64,000 bases of DNA from Delftia tsuruhatensis (GCF_903815225.1 NZ_LR813084.1:588501-652500); one strand, 5' to 3'. Counted from the stretch's first letter, positions 8,188-17,787 are shown. Program-made: numbers and translations. Notes: generated from the letters alone by a model not told the origin.

Positions 8188-9793
8188 GGAGGGCCTCGCT
8201 GTCCATGGTGCTGGGGCTGGAGGGGGTGAAGAAGAAGTCCAGGTCCAGCGCCTTGGGGTCGAAGGCCGAGCGGCTGGCCGATCGCATGGATGCGGACACC
8301 AGTTGCTGCGCATCGGCACGCTCCCAGTCCTCAGGCACGCGCTGGCCGTTGGTCACGCCGCGCAATTGCATCTGGTGGCGGATCAGCGTGTCCACCGAGG
8401 GGCCCAGCTTCACGGCCTCGTCCACCTTGGTGAGGATGGCCTGGCTGGAGCCACGTGCCTTGAAGGCCTGCATCACATCGTCCAGCGCATCGCCCTGGCC
8501 GGCCGCGTTGACGGCCAGCAGCTTGTGCACGCCGGGCAGGTCCAGCAGGTCCAGGATCTCGTCCTTGCGCGGATCACGCGGTGCCACGCCCGTGGTGTCG
8601 ATCAGCACCAGCTGCTTGTTGGCCAGCAGGCCCAGCAGGTCCTGCAGCGCGGCGCGGTCATGGGCCAGGTGGGCGACCATGCCCAGCATGCGGCCGTAGG
8701 AGCGCAGCTGGTCGTGGGCGCCGACGCGGTAGGTGTCCAGGGTGATCAGGCCCACGCTGGAGGCACCGTATTTGGCCGCGCACAGGGCGGCGAGCTTGGC
8801 CGTGGTCGTGGTCTTGCCCACGCCGGTGGAGCCCACCAGGGCGTAGACGCCACCTTGCTCGTACAGCGGCTCCTGGCCGGCATCGGTGCGCAGGTTGCGC
8901 TCCAGCACCTGCATCAGCCAGCGCACGGCGTCGCCTGCGGACAGGTCCTGGGGCAGATGCTCGACCAGCGCGCGGGCCAGCACGGGGGAGTAGCCCGCGC
9001 GGATCAGCTTGTGCGTGAGGTTGGCGTGGATGGGGTTCTGGCGCGTCTGGCCCAGCCAGGTCAGGGTGTTGAAGCGTTCCTCGATCAGGTCGCGCATGGA
9101 CTGCAGCTCGTCGCGCAGTGCCTGGGCGCCCAGCGCGGGGGCCGGTTCGGCGCGCAGCGCTTCGCGGGCCGGGGCCTCGACGCCAGTGCGCAGCGGGTTG
9201 TGGCGGGCCACGGAAGGCGCCGCCGGGGCCTTGGGCTGGGGCATGGCCTGGGGCGCGGCGCCGGGCGTCTCGCGCAGCGCATCACCGAGGCTGCGGCGCT
9301 GGGCGAAGCTGGGCAGCGGCTCATCCTCGCCTGCGGCTTCATGGCGACGGCGCAGCATGCGTTCGCGCACATAGTCCTGGAAGGACAGCGTGCTCATGGC
9401 CAGCTGTTCCGTGTCTTCCTGCACGCTCTGGCGCAGGCCGGCCGGCTCGACGCCTTCGGGCGACAGCGAGGCGGCCTGCGAAGCCACCTGTGGTGCGCGG
9501 GCAGCGGCAGGCTGGGCCGCGCGCAGACGCGACTGGGCCTGGATCAGCTGGGCCTGCAGTTGGGAGGGCAGGCCCGTAGTCTCCTCGGCGGCACGCCGCT
9601 CGATGGCCTGCTGCAACGGCGTGCCGCTGGCGGCCGCCTTGCTGTGCTCCAGCGTGTCCTCGGCCGTGGCCATGACCTCCACGCCGTCGGGCGTGCTGCG
9701 GTTGGACAGGATCAGGGTGCCTGCGCCGAAAGCCATGCGCGCCTTGGCCAGGGCCTCGCGGGAGGTAGGGGCGTAGAAGCGTTTGATGTTCAT
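8180..9793 (-). CDS. flhF: Flagellar biosynthesis GTPase FlhF
   Basis: SRP-type GTPase that sets the site of flagellar assembly, usually the pole, 537 residues. Order: N-terminal B domain (MNIKRFYAPTSREALAKARMAFG, residues 1-24), a long Ala/Pro/Gln-rich low-complexity part (about 50-235), then the NG domain with ERFNTLTWLGQ, P-loop GSTGVGKTTTT (residues 321-331), TLDTYRVGAHDQLRSYG, LIDTTGVAPRD and the guanine motif TKVDEAVKLG. It shares a 4-base ATGA overlap with flhA upstream and overlaps the degenerate flhG-like gene downstream, so the block is translationally coupled. The TPR-free B domain is divergent, as in other FlhF proteins. Confidence 0.96.
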   Translation of the reverse strand: MNIKRFYAPTSREALAKARMAFGAGTLILSNRSTPDGVEVMATAEDTLEHSKAAASGTPLQQAIERRAAEETTGLPSQLQAQLIQAQSRLRAAQPAAARAPQVASQAASLSPEGVEPAGLRQSVQEDTEQLAMSTLSFQDYVRERMLRRRHEAAGEDEPLPSFAQRRSLGDALRETPGAAPQAMPQPKAPAAPSVARHNPLRTGVEAPAREALRAEPAPALGAQALRDELQSMRDLIEERFNTLTWLGQTRQNPIHANLTHKLIRAGYSPVLARALVEHLPQDLSAGDAVRWLMQVLERNLRTDAGQEPLYEQGGVYALVGSTGVGKTTTTAKLAALCAAKYGASSVGLITLDTYRVGAHDQLRSYGRMLGMVAHLAHDRAALQDLLGLLANKQLVLIDTTGVAPRDPRKDEILDLLDLPGVHKLLAVNAAGQGDALDDVMQAFKARGSSQAILTKVDEAVKLGPSVDTLIRHQMQLRGVTNGQRVPEDWERADAQQLVSASMRSASRSAFDPKALDLDFFFTPSSPSTMDSEALHA

Positions 9794-11889
9794 GCGGATG
9801 CACCTTTAAGAATCGAGCCGATGCGGATGGTGTGCGTCTCGGGGATCTCGCTGTGGGCGAGAACCTGCAGACGCGGTGCCACGCGGCGCACCAGGCGGGC
9901 AATGGAGTTGCGGATGGAGTCGGGAACCAGCAGGCAGGCGGGCAGACCCAGCTCTTCCTGCTGGTTGGCCATGTCGGCCGCCTTCTGGGTGAGGATCTCG
10001 GCGACGCCGGGATCCAGGGAGGGGGCACCGGGGTTGGACAGCGCCTGCACCAGCAGGCGCTCGAGCCCGGGCTCGATGGCGATGACGTTCAGCTCGCGGG
10101 TCGGGCCGTAGATCTGCTGGACGATGGACGGCGACAGCGCGATGCGCACGCGGCGGGCCAGCTCCACGGGGTCCTGGGTGGCCGAGGAATGCTCGGCCAG
10201 GGTTTCGATGATGGTGCGGATGTCACGGATGTGCACCGAGTCCTCCAGCAGCAGCTGGAGCACTTTCTGGAACGTCGTGATGGACACCATTTTGGGAATG
10301 ACTTCTTCGATCAGCTTGGGAGCCAGCTTGGCCACATGCTCCACCAGTTGCTGCGTCTCGGTACGACTGATCAGCTTGGCGGCATGCACTTGCATCAAGT
10401 GTGACAAATGGGTGGCCATCACGGTTTCCGAATCAACCACGGTAAAGCCCGCCATTTGTGCCGCTTCCTTCTGGCGTTCGTCGATCCAGTGGGCAGGCAG
10501 GCCGAAGGCCGGGTCCGTGGTCTGGGTGCCGATCAGCGGGGTGCTGATGCCGCCAGGGTTGATCGCCAGGAACATGCCGGGAAAGGCCTCGCCTTCTCCC
10601 ACCATCACGCCGCGCAGGGTGATGCGGTAGGCGCTGGGCTTGAGCTCCAGGTTGTCGCGCACATGCACGGCCGGTGGCAGAAAGCCCACTTCCTGCGCGA
10701 ACTTGCGGCGCACGCCCTTGATGCGCGTGAGCAGGTCGCCCTGGCGGCTCTTGTCCACCAGCGTGATCAGCCGGTAGCCCAGCTCCAGGCCCAGCAGGTC
10801 CACGGGCTGCAGATCGTCCCAGGTGGCCTCGCCATCGCCTGGAGCCGCCACGGGCGCGGGCGCCTGTGCCTGCTGCATGGAGCGCTGCTGCTGGCGGCGC
10901 GAGAGCATCCAGGCCAGCCAGCCCAGCAGCGCGCCCGTGCTCAGGAACACGATGTGGGGCATGCCGGGGATGATGCCCAGCAGGGCCAGCACGCCGGCCG
11001 TGATGCCCAGCACCTTGGGCGACATGAACAGCTGCTGCGCGATCTGCTGGCCCATGTCCGATTCCTTGCCCACGCGAGAGATCACCATGGCCGCGGCCAC
11101 GGAGATCAACAGGCCGGGGATCTGCGCCACCAGCGCATCGCCCACGGCCAGCAGGATGTAGCTGTCGGCGGCCTGGCCGGCCGACAGGCCGTGCTGGATC
11201 ATGCCGATGGCAAAGCCGCCGATGATGTTGATGACCAGGATCAGGATACCGGCGATGGCGTCGCCGCGCACGAACTTGCTGGCGCCGTCCATGGAGCCGA
11301 AGAAATTGGCTTCCTCCTGCACCTCGGCGCGGCGGCGCTTGGCTTCCTTCTCGTCGATCAGGCCGGCGTTGAGGTCGGCGTCCACGGCCATCTGCTTGCC
11401 GGGCATGGCATCCAGCGTGAAGCGTGCCGAGACTTCGGCGATGCGCTCCGCGCCCTTGGTGATCACCACGAAGTTGATCACCACCAGGATGGCGAACACG
11501 ATCAGGCCGACGGCGAAGTTGCCGCCGATCAGGAAGTGGCCAAAGGCCTCGATCACGGCGCCGGCCGCGCCCGGGCCGGTGTGCCCTTCCAGCAGCACCA
11601 CGCGCGTGGAGGCCACGTTCAGCGACAGGCGCATCAGCGTGGTCAGCAGCAGCACCGAGGGGAAGGCCGCGAAGTCCAGCGGCTTGATCATGTAGGCCGC
11701 CACCATCATCACCATCAGCGCCACGGCGATGTTCAGCGTGAAGAAGGTGTCCAGCAGCCAGGGCGGGATCGGCAGCACCATCAGCGCCAGGATGGCCACC
11801 ACCAGCAGCGGCGCCATCAGGCCCTGGACGAGCTTGGCGTGCTCGCCGGACCACATCGATTGCAAAGAGTGGAGCGGATTCGTCGTCAT
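9790..11889 (-). CDS. flhA: Flagellar export gate protein FlhA
   Basis: Inner membrane core of the flagellar type III export gate, 699 residues, the usual length. The N-terminal half holds about eight membrane segments (LLVVAILALMVLPIPPWLLD onward), the conserved cytoplasmic loop with ARFTLDAMPGKQMAVDADL and EANFFGSMDGASKFVRGDA, and the C-terminal half is the soluble nonameric ring domain (LGLELGYRLITLVD, GVMVGEGEAFPGMFLAINPG) that receives chaperone-substrate complexes such as FliS- and FliT-bound cargo encoded at 27590-28305. It overlaps flhB by 4 bases (ATGA) and flhF by 4 bases. Confidence 0.98.
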   Translation of the reverse strand: MTTNPLHSLQSMWSGEHAKLVQGLMAPLLVVAILALMVLPIPPWLLDTFFTLNIAVALMVMMVAAYMIKPLDFAAFPSVLLLTTLMRLSLNVASTRVVLLEGHTGPGAAGAVIEAFGHFLIGGNFAVGLIVFAILVVINFVVITKGAERIAEVSARFTLDAMPGKQMAVDADLNAGLIDEKEAKRRRAEVQEEANFFGSMDGASKFVRGDAIAGILILVINIIGGFAIGMIQHGLSAGQAADSYILLAVGDALVAQIPGLLISVAAAMVISRVGKESDMGQQIAQQLFMSPKVLGITAGVLALLGIIPGMPHIVFLSTGALLGWLAWMLSRRQQQRSMQQAQAPAPVAAPGDGEATWDDLQPVDLLGLELGYRLITLVDKSRQGDLLTRIKGVRRKFAQEVGFLPPAVHVRDNLELKPSAYRITLRGVMVGEGEAFPGMFLAINPGGISTPLIGTQTTDPAFGLPAHWIDERQKEAAQMAGFTVVDSETVMATHLSHLMQVHAAKLISRTETQQLVEHVAKLAPKLIEEVIPKMVSITTFQKVLQLLLEDSVHIRDIRTIIETLAEHSSATQDPVELARRVRIALSPSIVQQIYGPTRELNVIAIEPGLERLLVQALSNPGAPSLDPGVAEILTQKAADMANQQEELGLPACLLVPDSIRNSIARLVRRVAPRLQVLAHSEIPETHTIRIGSILKGASA

Positions 11890-13058
11890 GGAGCGGTACC
11901 TTCAGCGGACGCGGCGCCGGTTGCGCGGCGGCCCTGGTGCGGGTCGAGTTCGGCGGGCACGGCGGGTTCGCCAAGTTCCGCGGGCATGGGGCCCTCGCCG
12001 CGCAGCGCGGCCTTGAGGCGGTAGACGTAGGCCAAAACCTGGGCCACGGCCGTGTAAAGCGCGGCGGGAATGGCCTGGTCCAGGTCGGCGTGCGCGTACA
12101 GGGCGCGCGCCAGCATCGGGGATTCGAGCACCGGAATCTTGTGCGCACCGGCGATCTCGCGGATCTTCAGTGCCACCAGGTCCGTGCCCTTGGAGATGAC
12201 CTGGGGCGCGGCCATGGTCTTTTCGTCGTAGCGCAGGGCCACCGCATAGTGCGTGGGATTGGTGACCACGAAGTCGGCGCGCGGAACGGCGTTGACGCTG
12301 GCGCGGTCGGCGATCTCGCGCTGCTTCTGGCGGATCTTGCCCTTGATCTGGGGGTTGCCGTCGGACTCCTTGTGTTCCTGCTTGACTTCCTCGTGGCTCA
12401 TCTTCAGGCGCGACTTGAACAGGAAGGCCTGCAGCGGCACGTCGATCACGGCCATCAGGAACACTACCAGCAGCAGCAGGGCCACGCCGCTGGCCAGCCA
12501 CTGCCCGGTCATGGACAGTGCCATGGCAGAGGGCTGGGCCGACACCGAGGCGATCTCGCCGATGCGGCTGGACAGGAATTTCCAGGCCACGAAGCCGAGG
12601 ATGGCCGTCATCAGCACCATCTTCGCCACGGTGACCATCTGCTGCTTGGAAAACAGATTCGTCAGGCCCGTCAGTGGATTGAGGCGGCTGAACTGTGGCT
12701 GGATGGGCTTGAGGCTGAAGATCCAGCCACCGGCCATCACGCCGGACACCAGGGCCGCCGCCGTGGTCACGGCCGCGACGATCAGCGCAATGGTCAGGCC
12801 CATGCCACCCATGGACTGCAGTCGCTCGAGCATCAGCGCCGGCGTCTTGGCCATGTGCGCATCGAAGGCCAGGTGGCGGGCCAGTGCCATGCGCAGGTGC
12901 CGGATCAGTGGCTCGGCTCCCATCAGCATCAGCAGTGCTCCCGTGCCCAGGATGGCCAGGTGCGACAGGTCGCGCGAGCGCGCACCCTGGCCGTCCGCAC
13001 GCGTTTTCTGCAGTTTGCGTTCGGTGGCTGGCAGGCTTTTGTCTTGGCTGGATTCCAT
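11886..13058 (-). CDS. flhB: Flagellar export switch protein FlhB
   Basis: Inner membrane protein of the export gate that changes substrate class from rod/hook to filament, 390 residues. It has four hydrophobic segments (about 32-50, 86-110, 140-160, 185-210) and a cytoplasmic domain with the autocleavage site NPTH at residues 267-270 (VVTNPTHYAVALRY). FliK at 48663 is its partner in the switch. It is the first gene of the flhB-flhA-flhF-flhG-like-fliA run. About 240 bases lie between it and cheZ, holding a candidate class II promoter (13085-13143) and a dispersed repeat. Confidence 0.97.
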   Translation of the reverse strand: MESSQDKSLPATERKLQKTRADGQGARSRDLSHLAILGTGALLMLMGAEPLIRHLRMALARHLAFDAHMAKTPALMLERLQSMGGMGLTIALIVAAVTTAAALVSGVMAGGWIFSLKPIQPQFSRLNPLTGLTNLFSKQQMVTVAKMVLMTAILGFVAWKFLSSRIGEIASVSAQPSAMALSMTGQWLASGVALLLLVVFLMAVIDVPLQAFLFKSRLKMSHEEVKQEHKESDGNPQIKGKIRQKQREIADRASVNAVPRADFVVTNPTHYAVALRYDEKTMAAPQVISKGTDLVALKIREIAGAHKIPVLESPMLARALYAHADLDQAIPAALYTAVAQVLAYVYRLKAALRGEGPMPAELGEPAVPAELDPHQGRRATGAASAEGTAP

Positions 13059-13084
13059 GGCGCAATGACGGAAGGATTGGCGTC

Positions 13085-13143
13085 ATTGTCGGAACAAGCC
13101 GGAAAGCAGAAGCCCCGATAAGCGGGGCTCAAGCGGCGCTTAT
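13085..13143 (-). promoter_or_regulatory. Candidate class II (FlhDC-type) promoter of flhB
   Basis: An inverted repeat ATAAGCG (13118-13124) and CGCTTAT (13137-13143) with a 12-base spacer resembles the spaced inverted half-sites of FlhDC boxes. Read on the minus strand, CGCTTAT is followed after 25 bases by CCGACAAT (13092-13085), matching the layout before fliF and fliL. The same place also forms a small hairpin AGCCCCG / CGGGGCT (13111-13129), which could instead be a weak terminator after cheZ. Confidence 0.45.
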
Positions 13144-13198
13144 GCGCTGTCTGGGGTCTTGGATGCCAACGCGTGGCGACGACACATTGAATGAAACT

Positions 13199-13294
13199 GG
13201 CGCGCCCTAAAGCGAGGGTGCCGTCCCCCTCCCTCGCGGAGCAAGTAGAGAGGCGCCGTGCCACGGGGGAAGGCGCGTCAGCGCCTCAGGGGGG
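13199..13294. repeat. Dispersed hairpin repeat, copy 2 (short form)
   Basis: Shares GGCGCGCCC, AAAGCGAGGG, CCGTCCCCCTCCC, GTAGAGAGG, GGGGGAAGGCGCGTCAGCGCC and TCAGGGGG with copy 1. It lacks the stretch between the two GCGAGGG motifs of copy 1, as if deleted by recombination between them, and has extra bases (GCGCCGTGCCAC) inside the hairpin. It ends about four bases before the cheZ stop codon. Confidence 0.8.
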
Positions 13295-13297
13295 CCT

Positions 13298-13912
13298 CTA
13301 GAACCCCAGGCTGGCCAGCAGGTCGTCCACCTGGGACTGGGAGGTCACCACATCGGGCGTCTTTTCCGGATCGACCACGGGGCCGGCCAGATGCTCCTTG
13401 GGTTTTTCGGCCGGTTCCAGGGCGGCCTGCTGGGGGTTGGGGGAGGTCTGGATCAGCAACTGGACCAGCTGGTCCTCCAGGTCGGCCGCCAGCGAGACCA
13501 CGCGGGCGATGACCTGGCCCGTGAGGTCATGGAAGTCCTGGGACATCATGATCTCGGTGAGGTGCTCGTCGGCCTGCTGCGTGCCCTGCTCGACTTCCTC
13601 GAGGAAATTCATCACCCGGCCCTTGGCCACGGCCGCCACGGGGTCCTCGACCAGCTGCGCGCGCATGGCGCGCACGCGCTCGGCCAGCCGGTCCTGCTGG
13701 CCCTTGGCCAGCTCGACGCGGTTCAGGACCTTCTCCGCGGCCTCTCCGGTCAGCCGCGCGATGTAGGAAAGGCGGCTTTGCGCATCCGGCAGCTCTCCCA
13801 TGCTGCCGCGCAGGCGGTCCGCATAGCCCAGCTCATTGAGCGAGTCATGCAGCTGGCGCGTGAGAACGCCGACCTTGTAGTGGACGCTGTCGGGGACATC
13901 CGGGTTGCTCAT
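13298..13912 (-). CDS. cheZ: CheY-P phosphatase CheZ
   Basis: Cytoplasmic phosphatase that removes phosphate from CheY-P, ending the tumble signal; 204 residues. It is mostly helical, with the active-site helix SQDFHDLTGQVIARVV (residues 124-139), where Asp129 and Gln133 correspond to the Asp-x3-Gln pair known in enterobacterial CheZ. A Pro-rich linker follows, and the C-terminus DDLLASLGF is the typical CheY-binding tail. Ten bases separate it from cheY upstream, so the two are co-transcribed. A small CheZ-like protein at 56579 carries the same Asp-x3-Gln pattern. Confidence 0.95.
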   Translation of the reverse strand: MSNPDVPDSVHYKVGVLTRQLHDSLNELGYADRLRGSMGELPDAQSRLSYIARLTGEAAEKVLNRVELAKGQQDRLAERVRAMRAQLVEDPVAAVAKGRVMNFLEEVEQGTQQADEHLTEIMMSQDFHDLTGQVIARVVSLAADLEDQLVQLLIQTSPNPQQAALEPAEKPKEHLAGPVVDPEKTPDVVTSQSQVDDLLASLGF

Positions 13913-13922
13913 GGCGCGTGCC

Positions 13923-14309
13923 CTACAGGCCCAGCTTTTTGAGGATGAGGTTGACCTTCTCTTCCAGCGTGGCCTTGGTGAAGGGTTTGACGATGTAGCC
14001 AGCCGCGCCGCCCTGGGCCGCTGCCACGATGTCCTCCTTGCGGGCCTCTGCCGTCACCATCAGCACCGGCAGATGCTTGAGCTTGTCGTCCTGCTTGATT
14101 TCGGTGAGCAGCTGGAAACCGTTCATGTTGGGCATGTTGATGTCCGTCACCACGAAATCGAATTTGCTGCTGCGCAGCTTGTGCAGTGCCACGACGCCGT
14201 CTTCGGCTTCATCTGCATCGGGAAAGCCGCTTTCCTTGAGCAGGTTGCGCACGATGCGCCGCATGGTGGAGAAGTCGTCAACGATCAAAAAACGCAGGGC
14301 ATTAGCCAC
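13923..14309 (-). CDS. cheY: Chemotaxis response regulator CheY
   Basis: Single-domain receiver of 128 residues that carries the signal from CheA to FliM at the motor switch. Acid pocket Asp11/Asp12, phosphate acceptor Asp56 (VVTDINMP), switch Thr in MVTAEA and Lys in YIVKPFT are all present. It begins with GTG (14309) after an AAGGG-like ribosome site. The sequence is of classical CheY type, unlike the second CheY at 57078, and its location next to cheZ supports it as the motor-binding CheY. A weak sigma-28-like box lies about 100 bases upstream. Confidence 0.95.
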   Translation of the reverse strand: MANALRFLIVDDFSTMRRIVRNLLKESGFPDADEAEDGVVALHKLRSSKFDFVVTDINMPNMNGFQLLTEIKQDDKLKHLPVLMVTAEARKEDIVAAAQGGAAGYIVKPFTKATLEEKVNLILKKLGL

Positions 14310-14408
14310 GTGAGGCCCTTTCGGTCGGTAGGTGCTCGGTACTGGTAGGAATTCGCTGCGATAGTAACAATTTGAAACCTTCGCGGCGCAATGTGGGAAT
14401 TTTCCTGC

Positions 14409-14436
14409 TTTTCGGCAGCATCGGGCGCAAACCTTA
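14409..14436 (-). promoter_or_regulatory. Weak sigma-28-like promoter for cheY-cheZ
   Basis: On the minus strand TAAGGTTT is followed after 12 bases by GCCGAAAA. The -10 part is as good as those at the flagellins, but the spacer is one base longer than the 11 seen elsewhere. It overlaps the motB stop codon. Confidence 0.4.
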
Positions 14437-15450
14437 ATTTGTTACACGCGCGGGCGATGCCGCAGGGGTGGCGGGGGCCTGTGTGGCGGGCTCTGCCATG
14501 GCGTCGCCAGTAGCTGCCTGCGCCGGTGTGCTGCCGCTGTCGCCCGCCAGGGATGGGGGCAGGGCGTTGCGTGTCACGGGTCCACGATGGCCCAGCAGGC
14601 GCTTTTCCGCCTCCTGCGTGAGCACGGTGATGGTGATGCGGCGGTTCTGTGGCGCGCGCGGGTCGTCGGGCAGCAGCAGATCGCTGCTGGCCAGGCCGGT
14701 GATGCGCGCCAGCTGGTTCAGCGGCATGCCCGCCGCCACCAGTTCGCGGCGCGAAGCATTGGCGCGGTCGGCCGACAGCTCCCAGTTGCTGTAGCCGCGG
14801 TCGGCATTGCCGTAGGGCGCAGCGTCCGTGTGGCCCGACAGGCTGATGCGGTTTTCCGCACCGGCCAGCGCCGCGCCCACCTCGCGCAGGATGTCGCGCA
14901 TGTAAGGCTTGACCACGGCGCTGCCGCTGTCGAACATGGGCCGGTTTTGTTCGTCCACGATCTGGATCTGCAGGCCGTCAGGCGTCACGTCGGTGCGGAT
15001 CTGCGAGCGAAATTCATTCAGGCGCGCATTGCTGGTGATCATGGCGTCCACCTTGGCCTTGAGTGCCTTGATGCGGTTGGAGTCCACCTGGGCCTGGTCC
15101 GAGCGGCCCGCGTCGATGCTGGTGCGCCGGTTGGAGTTGTCGGCAGACTCCGAGCGCCGCACCTGGCCGTGCACCTTGGCCAGGTCGTTGCCGCCGCCCG
15201 GGATCACGCTGGAGCTGTTGCCCGCGCCATCGCCACCGGCCATGGATACCTTGAGCGGCGAGGAAAAGTAGGCCGCGATGCCCTGCAGTTCTCCCTTGGC
15301 CGTGGAGCCCAGCAGCCACATGAGCAGGAAGAAGGCCATCATCGCTGTCACGAAGTCGGCATAGGCGATCTTCCAGGCGCCTCCATGCGGCGCGTGCGCG
15401 CTCTTCTTCACGCGCTTGATGATGATCGGCTGTAGCTTTTTCTCTGCCAT
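14434..15450 (-). CDS. motB: Flagellar stator protein MotB
   Basis: Inner membrane stator subunit anchored to peptidoglycan, 338 residues. A short cytoplasmic start ([13 protein letters not shown]) leads to one membrane helix, [20 protein letters not shown], with the proton-carrying Asp at residue 32. A plug/linker region follows, then an OmpA/MotB peptidoglycan-binding domain with [12 protein letters not shown] and [17 protein letters not shown] near residues 208-240. The Ala/Pro/Thr-rich tail is non-conserved. It follows motA by 24 bases and is co-transcribed with it. Confidence 0.96.
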   Translation of the reverse strand: MAEKKLQPIIIKRVKKSAHAPHGGAWKIAYADFVTAMMAFFLLMWLLGSTAKGELQGIAAYFSSPLKVSMAGGDGAGNSSSVIPGGGNDLAKVHGQVRRSESADNSNRRTSIDAGRSDQAQVDSNRIKALKAKVDAMITSNARLNEFRSQIRTDVTPDGLQIQIVDEQNRPMFDSGSAVVKPYMRDILREVGAALAGAENRISLSGHTDAAPYGNADRGYSNWELSADRANASRRELVAAGMPLNQLARITGLASSDLLLPDDPRAPQNRRITITVLTQEAEKRLLGHRGPVTRNALPPSLAGDSGSTPAQAATGDAMAEPATQAPATPAASPARVTN

Positions 15451-15474
15451 GGCGTGACGCTGATGTGGGCGGTA

Positions 15475-16335
15475 TTACTTCTTGCCCTTGACGTGGGCCT
15501 CGAGTTCCAGGAACCCGGGGCGCTCCGTCGAGAACAGCACCTTGCGGCCGAACTCTATGGCCGTGGCGGGGTTGTAGCCCTGCATGCTGGCCAGCAAGGT
15601 GGTCTTGATGCACTCCAGTTCCTTGGCCGCGTCCTGGGCGCGCTGCTCCACCAGTCCCGCCATGGGCTCGACCAGCGCATAGGCCAGCAAGATGCCCAGG
15701 AAGGTGCCGACCAGGGCCGAGGCGATCATGCCGCCCAGCACGGAAGGCGGCTGGCCCACCGATCCCATGGTGTTCACCACGCCCAGCACGGCGGCGATGA
15801 TCCCGAAGGCGGGCAGCGCGCCGGCCAGGCGGGTCAGGGCATTGACGGGGCCGTGCGCCTCGGCGTGATGGGCCTCGATCTCGCTGTCCATCAGGGATTC
15901 GATCTCGTGCGAATTCAGGTTGCCCGAGACCATCATGCGCAGGTAGTCGGTCAGGAATTCCACCACATGGTGGTCGGCCAGCAGCTCGGGGTACTTGCTG
16001 AAGATGGGCGATTCGTTGGGCGCTTCCACGTCGCTTTCGATGGACATCAGGCCTTCCTTGCGGGCCTTCTGCAGGATCTCGTACAGCAGGGCCATCAGCT
16101 CCATGAAGCGGGCCTTGGTGTAGCGCGAGCTCTTCATCACGCCCGGGATGGCCTTGGCCGTGGCCTTGAGCACCTTGGGCTGGTTGCACACGATGAAGGC
16201 GCCGATGGCGCCGCCGCCGATGGTCACCATCTCGAAGGGCAGGGCCTTGAGAATGACCTGGACGTTGCCCCCGTGCAGCACATAGGTGCCGAAGATGCAA
16301 CCGAAGGCGACGATGTATCCGATGATGACAAGCAT
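15475..16335 (-). CDS. motA: Flagellar stator protein MotA
   Basis: Inner membrane proton-channel subunit of the motor stator, 286 residues. Four membrane segments are seen (MLVIIGYIVAFGCIFGTYVL; VTIGGGAIGAFIV; ALPAFGIIAAVLGVVNTM; ALVGTFLGILLAYALVEP) with the large cytoplasmic loop between helices 2 and 3 that contacts FliG (RFMELMALLYEILQKARKEG). Length and motifs match proton-type MotA. It is first in a motA-motB unit preceded by a good sigma-28 box at 16500-16526, giving a leader of about 155 bases. Confidence 0.97.
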   Translation of the reverse strand: MLVIIGYIVAFGCIFGTYVLHGGNVQVILKALPFEMVTIGGGAIGAFIVCNQPKVLKATAKAIPGVMKSSRYTKARFMELMALLYEILQKARKEGLMSIESDVEAPNESPIFSKYPELLADHHVVEFLTDYLRMMVSGNLNSHEIESLMDSEIEAHHAEAHGPVNALTRLAGALPAFGIIAAVLGVVNTMGSVGQPPSVLGGMIASALVGTFLGILLAYALVEPMAGLVEQRAQDAAKELECIKTTLLASMQGYNPATAIEFGRKVLFSTERPGFLELEAHVKGKK

Positions 16336-16499
16336 GGGAGTGGATTGTGAGGCAGCGACTCGCCAGGGTTGATGGAAAAAGCTGGGTGATTGGGGTTCAG
16401 ATCGACTGTTCTACCGTGCAATGTTGCCGTGGCGGTGACAGGCAAGATGGCGCATGCGCGGTGATCGGCGATGATTGTTCGCAGGCTGCCTGTCTTTCA

Positions 16500-16526
16500 T
16501 CTTCGGCCTGTTTTTCCTTTACTTGA
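16500..16526 (-). promoter_or_regulatory. Sigma-28 (FliA) promoter of motA-motB
   Basis: Minus-strand reading TCAAGTAA-N11-GCCGAAGA fits the pattern TCAAGTTT-N11-GCCGAAAA seen at the flagellin, fliD, fliS and flgM genes. It points at motA and lies seven bases from the start of the divergent glycosyltransferase gene. Confidence 0.65.
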
Positions 16527-16532
16527 TCATTT

Positions 16533-17594
16533 ATGCCGTCCTCCAGCACGCTCCCCGACATCGCCCTGGTCATCATCGCCAAAGATGAGCAGCGGTGCAT
16601 TGCACGATGCATTGACAGTGCCAGAAGCTTCGTGAGCAGGGTCGTGGTGCTGGACACAGGATCCACTGACCGGACAGCGGAGATCGCCGCCAGCTGTGGG
16701 GCCCAGGTCCACCATTTCCGATGGTGCGACGATTTTTCCGCTGCCCGTAACAGGGCGCTGGAACTGGCGGATGCCGATTGGAGCCTTGTGCTGGATGCCG
16801 ACGAATGGCTGTCTGCGGGAGGGGGGTGGCTGCCTTGCCTGGGGCAGATGGGTCACGTGCTCGGAACCGTGGAAATACATAGTGTGTTCGAGAGTGAGCG
16901 CATCACCCAGGTCAGCCAATCGTCAATCACCAGGCTGCTTCCGAGGGGAGTGCGCTACCAGGGCGTGGTGCACGAGCAGCCGTGTTCCGATTTGCAGCGT
17001 GTGGCCACACCGCTCGTCGTCCTGCACGACGGATACCTGCCCGACCAGATGCAGCGAAAACGAGGCAGGAATCGGCAACTGCTGCTGCAGGAGCTGGACA
17101 GGAATCCGGAAAGTTCCTATGTCCGCTATCAGCTGGGGGTGGATGCCGAACTGGATGGCCGCCACGCCGATGCGTGCGACTACTTCGCCGGGGCGCTGGC
17201 GGGCCTGTGCGGGAATGCAGGCTATGAACATGACCTGTGCATCAGATATCTGTACTGTCTGGACAAGGCGGGTCTCTACGAAGAGGGCATGGAGTTTGCA
17301 CAGGCGCAAATGGAAAAGTGGCCAGATTCCCCCGACTTCTTTTTCGCACTGGGCGGTCTGATGCTGGATGTGGCCATTGACCGATCTCCCCGGGAGTCCG
17401 GCCACTGGCTGGCGATGGCAGAAGCTGCCTGGCAGCGGTGTCTTGAAATCGGCGAAGTGGTACCGAGCCGCCATGGCAGCGTGGCTGGCAGAGGCAGTTA
17501 CCTGGCTGCCCACAATCTGGCCGTGATGTATGAGCAGCTTGGCCAGTTGGAAAAGGCACAGGCATTGAGGCGCAACTACCCGATGCCGGCCTGA
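16533..17594 (+). CDS. Family 2 glycosyltransferase with TPR-like C-terminus
   Basis: 353 residues. The N-terminal GT-A domain of GT2 type shows IALVIIAKDEQRCIARCIDSA, VVVLDTGSTDRTAEIAA, FSAARNRALELA and the nucleotide-sugar/metal motif LVLDADEWL, placing the donor site within residues 5-95. The second half is helical and looks like TPR units (QLGVDAELDGRHADACDYFAGAL, LGQLEKAQALRRNYP). Similar GT2-TPR proteins transfer the first sugar onto proteins or build short glycans. It is divergent from motA, 193 bases upstream of a GT41-like gene and near four flagellin genes, so flagellin glycosylation is the leading idea. No ribosome site is evident; visibly less GC-rich than the neighbouring flh genes. 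Confidence 0.85.
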   Translation: MPSSSTLPDIALVIIAKDEQRCIARCIDSARSFVSRVVVLDTGSTDRTAEIAASCGAQVHHFRWCDDFSAARNRALELADADWSLVLDADEWLSAGGGWLPCLGQMGHVLGTVEIHSVFESERITQVSQSSITRLLPRGVRYQGVVHEQPCSDLQRVATPLVVLHDGYLPDQMQRKRGRNRQLLLQELDRNPESSYVRYQLGVDAELDGRHADACDYFAGALAGLCGNAGYEHDLCIRYLYCLDKAGLYEEGMEFAQAQMEKWPDSPDFFFALGGLMLDVAIDRSPRESGHWLAMAEAAWQRCLEIGEVVPSRHGSVAGRGSYLAAHNLAVMYEQLGQLEKAQALRRNYPMPA

Positions 17595-17787
17595 AGCCCG
17601 GGCCGCCAGACGACGGATGATGCGCGTCTGCATGCGGGTGCGCATCACGCCGAAGGTCGCGCATCGCGAAAAAAGCAGGGCTTTCTCTCTGTTGATCCGG
17701 AGGCCTCACATGGGCACCGTGCGGCAGCATAGTCGGCATTTGCCTTGGTGTTTCCTGCGCCAGGCACTTGATCCGCCCTGAGAACCA

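Noticed and set aside
17619..17646. Inverted repeat GATGCGC / GCGCATC after the GT2 gene
   Set aside because: Seven-base arms with a 14-base loop and no T-run; too weak to list as a terminator.
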